Positions 1 through 6,748 of a stretch of DNA of 12,827 bases are shown here, piece after piece. The position numbers and the translations under genes are program-made. Below the pieces are notes generated by a model. That model was not told the origin of the DNA, did not search any database, and saw nothing but the letters and a program-made list of their open reading frames with translations. The stretch is from JBBRTJ01 sp038244535 (GTDB taxonomy: Bacteria > Actinomycetota > Acidimicrobiia > Acidimicrobiales > Ilumatobacteraceae): NCBI GenBank assembly GCA_038244535.1, contig JBBRTJ010000102.1:1-12827 (forward strand), given 5' to 3'. Position 1 is the stretch's first letter, and every line of letters starts with the position of its first letter.

Positions 1-316
1 GAAGCTGAGCGATCGCCTGCTGGGAGGCAGAGCTTCTCGCAGCTTCGACGCTGTCGAAACGGCGGGAGCGGGTCGCGGGTGGGCAGCGCGAGCCTCCGCT
101 CGAGAGCTGCGGCACCAGCGGCAGGCGCCGGATGGCCCGCCGCTGAAACGTCAGGTTCCACTCGAGGCGGTCGGGGTCGACCGCCGTGAACGACTCGAGC
201 GAATCTCTCGGGCGAGCGGCTCGTAGGTGCGCACCTCGAGCCATTCGTCGAGTGCTCGACACGAGAGCTTGCGTCCATCGTTGAAGTCGACGGTGGACGA
301 CTGGGGGATGAGGCCT
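1..316 (-). pseudogene. possible frameshifted coding remnant, otherwise no gene
   Basis: No intact gene lies in this left-edge stretch. On the minus strand, one frame (about 316 down to 207) reads like protein, with segments such as VDFNDGRKLSCRALDEWL and EVRTYEPLARE and mostly G/C third positions. It then loses coding character and stops at 151-153. A second minus frame picks up at about 207 (DSLESFTAVDPDRLEWNLTF) and stays open to the window edge with roughly 84% G/C third positions by my count. A single frameshift near 202-209 would join them. No credible start codon or ribosome binding site is visible between this stretch and the stop of the next gene, and I do not recognise a family. The plus strand also has an open frame at 2-234, but with poorer third-position bias. 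It could simply be non-coding DNA. Confidence 0.2.
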
Positions 317-2047
317 TTAGAGGATCGTGATGGTGCCGTTGGTGCCGTCGACGGTGATCCTGGCGCCATTGGGGATGCGCAGGGTGCAGTTCTCGACGCT
401 CACCACGCAGGGGATGCCGAGCTCGCGCGACACGATCATCGTGTGGCTGCCGATGTTTCCGATCGCCGCCACGACCGCGCCGGCGGCCACGAACAGCGGT
501 GTCCAACCGGGGTCGGTCGACTCGCACACGAGGATGTCGCCCGCGTCCAGCGCGGTGGGATCGGACGGGTCGGTGATGATGCGGGCGATCCCGGTGGCCA
601 CGCCGGCCGAACCGCCGACGCCCTTGAGGACGTCACCGGGCTGCGCGGGCTGCAGCACCCGGGCCGACTTGCGCTTCCACTGCGACATGGGGGTGGGCGG
701 GTTGCTCATGATGTAGGGAGGTTCGAGGTCGAACAGCTCGCGCCACTCGGACTCTCGCTGGGCGAGCAGGTCCCCGAAGCGCTCGGGGTTGAAGCGGAAC
801 GCGTCGAGCTCGGGGGCCATGAGCATCCAGATGAGCTCGGGCTTGGCGAGGTGGCCTCGGGCGGTCATGCGCTTGCCGAGCTCGAGCATGCACATGCGGA
901 CCTCGCCGATGACCTTGATCATGTTGGTCTTGCCCCGCTCGCGGGCAGCCAGCCAGATGGCCGCCGACCTCGAGGCGGCCTCGAACGTGGCCTGGAGCTC
1001 GGGGTTCTCGGCCAGCTCCTTGCGCACCCAGTGGGCGAGGTCCTGACGCTCGGCAACCACCCGCTTGTAGCCGTCCGAAGGGGAGTGGTCGTTGGCGAGC
1101 GCCCGCATGCGGTCGACGGCTGCCAGCGCCAGCATCGGCTTGGTCTCCCAGGTGTCGGCGCGCAGGTCCCACTCGTTCGGGCCCCGTGAGCCGAACTCGT
1201 GCAGGAAGCCCTGGAGCGCCTCGTGGAAGGCGGGGCCATCGGCCGTCGCCTCGTCGTGAATCCGTTCGATCAGCCCGTTGAGACCACCGTCGAAGGCCAA
1301 GGTGAGGTCGGACGAGGCCCGCACCATGCGAGACAGCTCCCACAGCCCCCACGACGGCGCGGCCGAATCGATGTCACCGATGCCGGCCATGAGCCGTGTG
1401 GTGATGGTCGGGTCGCCGACTGCTTCGGCCACCGCGCCGAGTGCACCGGGGCCGAGCGAGGCGCCGAGCGAGGCCCAAGCGTTGTGCTCGAACATCACGT
1501 TCAGCCACGGCAGCATGCTGCGGGCACGGGCCACGAGGTGGCTGTCGCTGACCTTGGTCAGGTCGGGGCGCTCGTCGCGCAGGCGATCGGCGAGCACCTT
1601 CTCATCGTCGATCTCGGTGAACGGCTCGCCACTCATGATCCAGCCCATGACCTCGGCCAGCTTGGTGGCGTGGCGCTCGCTCTCGTGCCACGGTTCGGGC
1701 ACGTAGGGCGGCACGTCGTCGCGGGCGTCGAAGTAGGCCGCGTCGATCGCTTCGGCCGAAGCACCGGGCATGCGAACGCCCATGAGGCGGGCCATGGACA
1801 GCGGGTTGTAGAAGTAGCCGCCGAAGAGCCCGAACGCCTCGACCTCGTCGGGCCGCGTGAACTCGTCGTAGTCGACGACGCCGAAGGTGATGAAGCCGTC
1901 GCGGCAGCCGGGCACGACCCCTCGTTCCCACACCAGCGTCCAGCCGAGCGGACTGAGCGGCTCGGGCAGCACCTCGCCGGCGTTGCCGCGCGTGTAGTGC
2001 GGCAGCTTCGGATTCGGTCGGCTGTCGGTGATCCAACGGTCCTGCAT
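317..2047 (-). CDS. PEP-utilising enzyme, swivel (phosphohistidine) domain protein without ATP-grasp domain
   Basis: A 576-residue protein related to the back two thirds of PEP synthase and rifampicin phosphotransferase. The N-terminus (about 21-40, GNAGEVLPEPLSPLGW) and a middle segment (about 281-303, FGSRGPNEWDLR) match the linker region of these enzymes. Residues about 477-570 form the mobile swivel domain, with GSHTMIVSRELGIPCVV carrying the expected phospho-accepting His at about 535. In the family this His shuttles phosphate between a nucleotide site and a substrate site. No ATP-grasp nucleotide-binding domain precedes it, and none is encoded nearby, so the phosphate donor is unknown; phenylphosphate synthase offers a precedent for splitting these parts over subunits. 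The ATG at 2047 is preferred over the longer in-frame start at 2092 because AGGGGG lies about 5 bases upstream and the conserved region begins soon after. A possible promoter (TTGGTT, 15 bases, TAGGGT) lies at 2091-2117. The substrate is not predictable. Confidence 0.85.
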   Translation of the reverse strand: MQDRWITDSRPNPKLPHYTRGNAGEVLPEPLSPLGWTLVWERGVVPGCRDGFITFGVVDYDEFTRPDEVEAFGLFGGYFYNPLSMARLMGVRMPGASAEAIDAAYFDARDDVPPYVPEPWHESERHATKLAEVMGWIMSGEPFTEIDDEKVLADRLRDERPDLTKVSDSHLVARARSMLPWLNVMFEHNAWASLGASLGPGALGAVAEAVGDPTITTRLMAGIGDIDSAAPSWGLWELSRMVRASSDLTLAFDGGLNGLIERIHDEATADGPAFHEALQGFLHEFGSRGPNEWDLRADTWETKPMLALAAVDRMRALANDHSPSDGYKRVVAERQDLAHWVRKELAENPELQATFEAASRSAAIWLAARERGKTNMIKVIGEVRMCMLELGKRMTARGHLAKPELIWMLMAPELDAFRFNPERFGDLLAQRESEWRELFDLEPPYIMSNPPTPMSQWKRKSARVLQPAQPGDVLKGVGGSAGVATGIARIITDPSDPTALDAGDILVCESTDPGWTPLFVAAGAVVAAIGNIGSHTMIVSRELGIPCVVSVENCTLRIPNGARITVDGTNGTITIL

Positions 2048-2090
2048 CGGTCCCCCTGTTGCGGTACGACGCCCCGAGAGTGCGCGCCGC

Positions 2091-2117
2091 ACCCTAACGA
2101 ACCGGCCGATGAACCAA
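2091..2117 (-). promoter_or_regulatory. possible promoter for the swivel-domain gene
   Basis: Read on the minus strand, TTGGTT (2112-2117) and TAGGGT (2091-2096) are separated by 15 bases, 43 bases before the ATG at 2047. The -10 fits the actinobacterial TANNNT pattern; the short spacer and weak -35 keep confidence low. Confidence 0.25.
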
Positions 2118-2142
2118 GCCGGGCCGCTCTGGCCGGCGGCTC

Positions 2143-2158
2143 GGCTCGGTCGGGAGCC
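2143..2158 (-). terminator. weak hairpin downstream of tam
   Basis: GGCTC and GAGCC form a 5-bp stem around the 6-base loop GGTCGG, 25 bases past the tam stop codon and before the putative promoter of the next gene. No T-tract follows, so intrinsic termination is only a possibility. In such GC-rich DNA a stem of this size can occur by chance. Confidence 0.2.
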
Positions 2159-2182
2159 ACGGGCGGGGGCCGGACCGCACCG

Positions 2183-2983
2183 TTACGGCCGGCGGCCCCA
2201 GAACAGGATCCGTTTGAACGGGTAGAAGTACGGCTCGGCTGCTCCGAGCGCCGCGATCAGGCGGCGGCGGTACTCGACGACGAACGCGTCGTACAGGTCG
2301 GTCGGCAGCGTGCGCTTGATGCGGGTGAGGCTCGTGCCCCTCGTCCACTCGACGACCTCCGCCGCTGAGGCCAGGTGGTGCCCATAGACCTGGAGGCGCA
2401 CGCTCTGGTCGGTGAAACCAAGTTCGTCGAGGAGTGCGGCGTAGTGCTCGGGCCGCATGACGTTGGTGGCCACCGGGTCGATCGGTGGGGAGCCGCCGGC
2501 AAAGCCAGAGGCGAACGGCTCCTCTGCCGCCAGCTCGCCGATGAGGACGTGGGACTGGTGGTCGGAGTTGGCCGGCACCTGGACGGCGAGCTGACCACCG
2601 GGCCGCAGCAAGTCGGACCATCGGGCCAGGACGGCGCGGTGATCGGGCACCCACTGCAGCGCGGCATTGGCGAACACCACGTCCCACCGTCCGGGGTCCC
2701 ACCATGTGGCGATGTCGCCTTCGGCGAAGCGCACCGCGGCCGACGCGAAGGCGGCGCTGTCGGCCAGCATGGCCGGGCTGTTGTCGACGCCGAGCACCTC
2801 GGCAGCACCGAGCAGCGCCGGGAGCTCAGCAGTGAGGTTGCCCTGACCGCACCCGAGGTCGACCAGCCGCCCGCCTGCGTTGCCGAGCGGCTGCATCAAG
2901 GCGACGAGGTCGTAGAAGGGGTGGCTGCGCTCGGCGGCGAACCGCTCGTACTGGCGGGGATCCCAGGCGTCGGTCGTCGTCAT
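2183..2983 (-). CDS. tam: trans-aconitate 2-methyltransferase
   Basis: A 266-residue soluble class I SAM-dependent methyltransferase, close in length and motif order to E. coli Tam, which methylates trans-aconitate, an inhibitory by-product of the citrate-cycle intermediate cis-aconitate. Visible motifs: the opening WDPRQYERFAAERSHP (the WNPSLYLHFSAERSRP region of E. coli Tam), the SAM loop VDLGCGQGN (41-49), the acidic ribose-binding residue in GVDNSPAM (65-72), GDIATW (89-94), FANAALQWVPDH (104-115) and LRPGGQLAVQVP (126-137). The last two are characteristic of Tam rather than of general methyltransferases. The ATG at 2983 has no Shine-Dalgarno sequence but lies 6 bases after a -10-like TAGAAT, so the message is probably leaderless. 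It is divergent from the PQ-loop gene and 135 bases ahead of the swivel-domain gene. A different small organic acid substrate cannot be excluded. Confidence 0.88.
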   Translation of the reverse strand: MTTTDAWDPRQYERFAAERSHPFYDLVALMQPLGNAGGRLVDLGCGQGNLTAELPALLGAAEVLGVDNSPAMLADSAAFASAAVRFAEGDIATWWDPGRWDVVFANAALQWVPDHRAVLARWSDLLRPGGQLAVQVPANSDHQSHVLIGELAAEEPFASGFAGGSPPIDPVATNVMRPEHYAALLDELGFTDQSVRLQVYGHHLASAAEVVEWTRGTSLTRIKRTLPTDLYDAFVVEYRRRLIAALGAAEPYFYPFKRILFWGRRP

Positions 2984-3017
2984 ACTTGTATTCTACTTGT
3001 ATGCAAAGTGCCGACAA
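2981..3017 (-). promoter_or_regulatory. leaderless tam promoter with twin TACTTGTA operator-like sites
   Basis: On the minus strand, TTGTCG (3012-3017), 16 bases, TAGAAT (2990-2995), 6 bases, then the tam ATG at 2983, which is the geometry expected of a leaderless actinobacterial promoter. Overlaid on it are two exact copies of TACTTGTA at 2983-2990 and 2994-3001, 11 bases apart, each a small dyad TAC-TT-GTA. The whole block 2981-3003 has CATAC/GTATG ends and reads as an imperfect palindrome. Occupancy would cover the -10 box and the start codon, so a repressor is the simplest reading. No regulator gene is adjacent and I do not assign a family. Confidence 0.5.
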
Positions 3018-3085
3018 GCCAGATCGTGGCTCTCCGCCGGACAAGCGTCACGTCCAAGGCGCCGGGGTCCCGCCGATCGGGCCCC

Positions 3086-3098
3086 TAACCTTGAATGC
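3086..3098 (+). promoter_or_regulatory. possible leaderless -10 element for the PQ-loop gene
   Basis: TAACCT at 3086-3091 ends 7 bases before the ATG at 3099, and no ribosome binding site lies between. This fits a TANNNT box driving a leaderless transcript and helps choose 3099 over the upstream in-frame start at 2997. No clear -35 hexamer is seen. Confidence 0.35.
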
Positions 3099-3737
3099 AT
3101 GGATGTGGCGGTGGTGCTGGGGCTGTGGTGCACCGCGCTGAGCATCAGCTTCATCTGGCCCCAGGTCCTGCGCGTCTACCGCCAGCAGACCGTCGAGGGG
3201 CTGTCACCGGCGGGGACGCTGCACGGAGCCTCGGGCTCAGTGCTGTGGTGCCTCTATGGCATTGCGCGTGGCGACCTGCCCCTGAGCGTGGCCAACGCCA
3301 TGGTGCTGCTCGCCATGGCGCTCATCGCTGCCGCGCAGGTGCGCCATCGGGTGCTGGCGACGCGCATCGTGACGCTCGTCGCCTTCTCGGCGATCGCGCT
3401 CGCGCTGGCCTGCCTCGCCGTGTCCCCCGCACTGCTGGGCTGGGTCGCCATCATCGTCGGGGCCACGTCGATCCTGCCCCAGACATGGCACACCGTGCGC
3501 ACCCCAGACCTGTCGGCGCTCTCGGTGCCGACGTACGCGATGTTGGTGCTGACCGCGGTGTCGTGGTCGCTCTACGGGATGGTCATCGGCGACCCGCTCG
3601 TCGTGATGCCCAACCTCTTGGTCATCCCGTGCAGCATCGTGATCGCCACCAAGGCGCTTGCCTACCAGCGCCGCCACGGAGCGACGACCGGGGGCTACCA
3701 GCTGAACCCCGAGCTCGCCGCCGTCATCGCCGACTGA
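3099..3737 (+). CDS. two-PQ-loop, 7-TM SWEET-like membrane protein
   Basis: A 212-residue inner-membrane protein with two copies of a three-helix PQ-loop unit joined by an extra helix. Predicted segments lie at about 3-22, 38-56, 60-80, 90-108, 112-130, 141-163 and 166-188. Half one has FIWPQVLRVYRQQTVEGLSP, then WCLYGIARGD and N66; half two has SILPQTWHTVRTPDLSALSV, then WSLYGMVIGD and N172. PQ pairs are at 21-22 and 127-128. This 3+1+3 layout is that of eukaryotic SWEET sugar uniporters and lysosomal PQ-loop carriers; typical bacterial SemiSWEETs have one unit and dimerise. Transport of a sugar or another small solute is likely, but the substrate is unknown. The ATG at 3099 follows a -10-like TAACCT; a longer form from 2997 would add an arginine-rich, non-membrane stretch and is less likely. 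It is divergent from tam and convergent with the P450 remnant. Confidence 0.82.
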   Translation: MDVAVVLGLWCTALSISFIWPQVLRVYRQQTVEGLSPAGTLHGASGSVLWCLYGIARGDLPLSVANAMVLLAMALIAAAQVRHRVLATRIVTLVAFSAIALALACLAVSPALLGWVAIIVGATSILPQTWHTVRTPDLSALSVPTYAMLVLTAVSWSLYGMVIGDPLVVMPNLLVIPCSIVIATKALAYQRRHGATTGGYQLNPELAAVIAD

Positions 3738-3748
3738 TCCCGCTCAGC

Positions 3749-3808
3749 TCACGTGATCAGGCGACGTTGACGGTGAGGCCGGTCACGGCGTCACCGGCGA
3801 TCACGTGA
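3749..3808. repeat. inverted repeat TCACGTGATC / GATCACGTGA between convergent genes
   Basis: TCACGTGATC (3749-3758) and its exact complement GATCACGTGA (3799-3808) flank 40 bases that contain a smaller GGTGA/TCACC pairing. Each arm also holds the self-complementary TCACGTGA. The repeat lies just past the PQ-loop stop codon and just past the P450 remnant's stop, so it could fold as a two-way terminator or mRNA 3' end structure, or be a paired protein-binding site. No T-tract follows on either side. Confidence 0.4.
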
Positions 3809-3859
3809 ACGTCCGGGCGGAGGCGACGTCGGTGCCCGCGAACCACATCGTGTGCACCG

Positions 3860-4337
3860 TCACCAGACCACGGGGACGCGCTGGGCGCTCCAGGTTGCGC
3901 CGATCACCTTCCACTCGACGTCCTCGGGGGCCACAGCCAGGCGCAGGTCGGGGCAGGCGTCGAGCAGCACCTGCGACCCGATGACGGACTCGACCCGGGC
4001 CATCTCGTAGCCAAGGCAGAAGTGCTTGCCAAGGCCGAAGCCGACGTGCCCGTGAACGCCTTCGGGGTCGTAGCCCTTCCGCAGCTCCTTGGCCCTCCAC
4101 AGATCGCCGCGGCGCAGGTCGAATCGGCGGGGGTCGGCAACGACCCGCTCGTCGTTGTTGGCCGAGCCGATCGAGATCTGCACCAGATCGCCGGCCGGGA
4201 CGAGCGTGCCGCCCACCTCGACGTCGACGGCCGCGGTGCGGACCGGGCTGAGGATGGGGAACGAGTGGCGCATGGTCTCGCCGAAGGCAGCCTCGCCCAT
4301 CGGCCAGTCGGCAGGCGAGCGGACTCGGCGCCCAGCC
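3860..4337 (-). pseudogene. cytochrome P450, C-terminal fragment (N-terminal part missing)
   Basis: Only the last roughly 150 residues of a P450 of about 400 are present. From the in-frame ATG at 4300 they include the K-helix ExxR (ETMR, 8-11), the following PVRTAAVDVEVGG segment, and the heme-ligand loop FGLGKHFCLG (88-97) with its Cys at 95, ending in VPVVW and a stop. The I-helix oxygen-activation motif and everything before it are absent. P450 similarity starts at about 4320, within 20 bases of the stop codon of the NTF2-like gene, so a deletion has apparently joined that gene's end to the middle of the P450. The NTF2-like stop overlaps a GTG at 4341 (GTGA), which may be the old P450 start, but it now reads another frame. 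The fragment might still be translated but could not be a working monooxygenase. Its reading frame is otherwise undamaged, so the loss is probably recent. Confidence 0.75.
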
Positions 4338-4874
4338 TCACGGCCGGAACACCACCGGCTTGCCGTCTCGGAGGGCGTGTGCCCCGAGTGCCCCGCGCAG
4401 GTACTCACCCTGGTCCTGCCCGGCGATGGCGAACCCCCAGGTGCTCGCCACCCGCCACTGGTTGATGCGCCACACGCCGTCGACGGGGACCAACGTGCCC
4501 TGGTACAGGCCGCCACCGAAGCCGAACGTCGAGGCCGTGATGAAGTAGCTCGACAGCTCCGCTGAGTGCCGATCATCGGCCACCGAGACGGTCGAGTTGG
4601 TGGCGTGGTGGCGGAAGGAGCCGTAGCTGAGCGGCGCATAGATGGTGCGGATCTCGTCGTGCCCGCGCAGCACGAGGTCGTGGCCCGAGCCGGGCGGGTA
4701 GTTCGCCGCGATCATCTCGGCATCGGCGGTGAACACACCGAGCAGGTCGTCGACGAAGCCGCCGTCGAGGTAGTGGGTGTACTCGTGGAACGTCGAGCGG
4801 ACGGCCTCGATGATCTCGAGGCGCTCCACTCGGACCAACAGCTGCTCTGTCGATCCCGAGTCGTTGTTGCTCAT
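4338..4874 (-). CDS. NTF2-like / SnoaL-like family protein
   Basis: A 178-residue protein with the cone-shaped alpha+beta fold typical of the SnoaL_4/NTF2-like group. The N-terminal helical part (about 10-50, EIIEAVRSTFHEYTHYLDGG, then DDLLGVFTADAEM) is followed by the GHDEIRTIYAPL region (71-82), FRHHATNSTV (87-96), which is a typical pocket strand, and the closing strands GVWRINQWRVAS (133-144). Members include polyketide cyclases, ketosteroid isomerase-like enzymes and dioxygenase small subunits; many have no known reaction. The ATG at 4874 has AGGAGA upstream and shares ATGA with the stop of the amidohydrolase at 4871, so the two are probably translated together. The gene sits between the amidohydrolase and a P450 fragment, a setting that fits a role in handling a ring or acyl intermediate; this is inferred. 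Confidence 0.82.
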   Translation of the reverse strand: MSNNDSGSTEQLLVRVERLEIIEAVRSTFHEYTHYLDGGFVDDLLGVFTADAEMIAANYPPGSGHDLVLRGHDEIRTIYAPLSYGSFRHHATNSTVSVADDRHSAELSSYFITASTFGFGGGLYQGTLVPVDGVWRINQWRVASTWGFAIAGQDQGEYLRGALGAHALRDGKPVVFRP

Positions 4875-6613
4875 GCCGGTTCTCCTCCGTGTCGAAGCAG
4901 GTGGCCAGGGGTGGCGCCCGTGCACGTGCCGTGCTCGAACGTCTCCTCGCCGTTGACGATGGTGTGGTGGTAGCCGGTGGCGCGCTTGGTGAGGCGCCAG
5001 GCTCCGGCCGGGTAGTCGTAGGTGCGCTCGCTCGGGCCCATCGCGAGCGCGTCGAGGTCGTAGACGATGACGTCGGCGGGTGCGCCCTCCCGCAACCAGC
5101 CCCGGTCGCGGAAGCCGGCGGCTTGCGCCGGGTAGGCCGAGAGGCGCCAGTGCGCTTGCTCGAGGTCCATGATCTCGTGGTCGCGCACCCAGCCGGCCAG
5201 GAACTCGGTGGCGTAGGCGCCGAGCGTGATGAACTTGGTGTGCGCCCCACCGTCGCTGACGCCGGGAAGGGCGTACTCGCTCGTGGCGATCTCCCGCATC
5301 GCCTCGACGTTGGTGTGGCGCACCGGGGTGGCGAAGCCGACCCGCAGGTCGGCGGCCAGGGCCAGGTCCAACATGGCATCGACGACGTGCGTGCCCTCCA
5401 TCGCACCGACCTCGGCGACGGTGTGTCCCTCGAAGCGCTTCAGCTCGGCGGGGGCGTCGTTCGACACCCATTCCACGAGCAGCTCGCCGATGCCGCTGCC
5501 GACCCTGACCTCACGCTCTTCGGTGCCGCCCCCGGCGACCGGCCCGAAGCCGGCGTCGTACTCCTTGCGCATTGCGGCCCGACGGGCGGGATCGGCGAAC
5601 TTCTCGCGGCGCTCGGCGGGCGTGCCGATGGTGGCCTCGCGCCAGACCTTCGACGAGTCAAAGAGGTTCCACTCTTCGAGGGTGAACTCGAAGGCCACGT
5701 CGGCGGTGAGGGCCTGGGCGAAGATCCGCAGGCCCTGGTCCTGGTTGGCCGTGCGCAACCAGCGCAGCGCCTCGTGGTGGGCGAGGGCCGGAGCGCCGTG
5801 CTGATCGGTGGCGGCCGCCAGCAGGTTCCACACCACCGGGCGGCCGCTGGCGCGGGCCAGCTTCTCGGCCAGGGGCGGGGCACCGGCGAGCTGGATGAAG
5901 CCACGGCCGAGCCGCCCGAGCACCTCGGCAAAGGCCACCAGATCGGCCTCGCTCATGGTGTCGGTCACCATCGGCGTGCCGTCGACGTCACGCTGCACGC
6001 TGGCCTCGCCCGCTACCTGGGCGCTGAACCCGCAGGCACCGGCGGCGATGGCGTCTTCGAGCAGCGCGCACATCTCGCGCCGCTCGGCGTCGGTGGCAGG
6101 CCGGCTCTTGGCGGCCTCGATGCCCATCACGTAGGTCATCAGTGGGTTGAGGCCGACGTAGGACAGCACGTTGACGCCCTTCGGCGTCCGCTCTACGGAG
6201 TCGAGGAACTCGGGGTAGGTCTCCCAGTCCCACGGCATGCCGACCTGCATGCACTCCATGGGCACCGCTTCGTTGCGGGCCATGGTCAGCATCGCTCGCT
6301 CGCGCTCGGCGGCCCGCACCGGGGCGAAGCCGAACCCGCAGTTGCCGATGACGACCGAGGTGACCCCGTGCCAGCCCGAGATCGTGCACCACGGATCCCA
6401 GAAGAGCTGGCTGTCGTAGTGGGTGTGGAGGTCGACCACGCCGGGGGCGACGATCAACCCGTCGGCATCGATGGATCGGTGGGCCTGGTCGGCGCCGATG
6501 CGCCCGATGGCGCGGATGCGCCCGCCGCTGATGGCGATGTCGGCTCGGTAGCGCGGCGTGCGGAGCCCGTCGATGACGGTGCCTCCCCTGATGACGAGGT
6601 CGTAGTCGGCCAT
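4871..6613 (-). CDS. amidohydrolase, N-acyl-D-amino-acid deacylase family (leftward copy)
   Basis: A 580-residue cytosolic metal-dependent hydrolase of the amidohydrolase superfamily, D-aminoacylase-like branch (COG3653 type). The opening YDLVIRGGTVIDGLRTP begins the small beta domain; the barrel carries DLHTHYDSQLFWDP (metal HxH at 63/65), VVIGNCGFGFAP (Cys92, the position of the zinc-binding Cys of D-aminoacylase) and VSDGGAHTK (catalytic Asp at about 454); the tail GAPADVIVYDLD returns to the beta domain. At the place where the rightward paralogue has VGHSAIRRVVMG, this one has VGLNPLMTYVMG and so lacks that His. Family members remove acyl groups from D-amino acids or open cyclic amides; the substrate here is unknown. 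The start at 6613 is chosen because family similarity begins there and AGGGGG lies upstream; the frame is open much further but antisense to the next gene. It heads a leftward operon and shares ATGA with the NTF2-like gene. Confidence 0.86.
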   Translation of the reverse strand: MADYDLVIRGGTVIDGLRTPRYRADIAISGGRIRAIGRIGADQAHRSIDADGLIVAPGVVDLHTHYDSQLFWDPWCTISGWHGVTSVVIGNCGFGFAPVRAAERERAMLTMARNEAVPMECMQVGMPWDWETYPEFLDSVERTPKGVNVLSYVGLNPLMTYVMGIEAAKSRPATDAERREMCALLEDAIAAGACGFSAQVAGEASVQRDVDGTPMVTDTMSEADLVAFAEVLGRLGRGFIQLAGAPPLAEKLARASGRPVVWNLLAAATDQHGAPALAHHEALRWLRTANQDQGLRIFAQALTADVAFEFTLEEWNLFDSSKVWREATIGTPAERREKFADPARRAAMRKEYDAGFGPVAGGGTEEREVRVGSGIGELLVEWVSNDAPAELKRFEGHTVAEVGAMEGTHVVDAMLDLALAADLRVGFATPVRHTNVEAMREIATSEYALPGVSDGGAHTKFITLGAYATEFLAGWVRDHEIMDLEQAHWRLSAYPAQAAGFRDRGWLREGAPADVIVYDLDALAMGPSERTYDYPAGAWRLTKRATGYHHTIVNGEETFEHGTCTGATPGHLLRHGGEPA

Positions 6614-6748
6614 GCCTGAACCCCCTGTCGGCTTGCCCCTCGGCATGGTGGCACCCGAGGCACCCACACGGGAAAACGCGCCCCAACCCGGCCCGTGGGG
6701 GATCGACTGGATCGGCGTCTCGATGGTCGGTGCGGCCAAGATGCGTTG
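6614..6748. promoter_or_regulatory. divergent intergenic control region
   Basis: This 135-base gap separates the divergent amidohydrolase and molybdenum hydroxylase genes and must carry both promoters. I see AGGGGG before the leftward ATG and a weak CCCCA/TGGGG pairing (6681-6685 with 6696-6700). No convincing -35/-10 pair is visible in either direction, and no ribosome binding site precedes the rightward GTG. Confidence 0.4.

Noticed and set aside
2997..3098. Longer N-terminus for the PQ-loop protein from an ATG at 2997
   Set aside because: It would add an Arg-rich, non-membrane stretch and start inside the tam operator; the -10-like TAACCT just before 3099 supports the shorter form.
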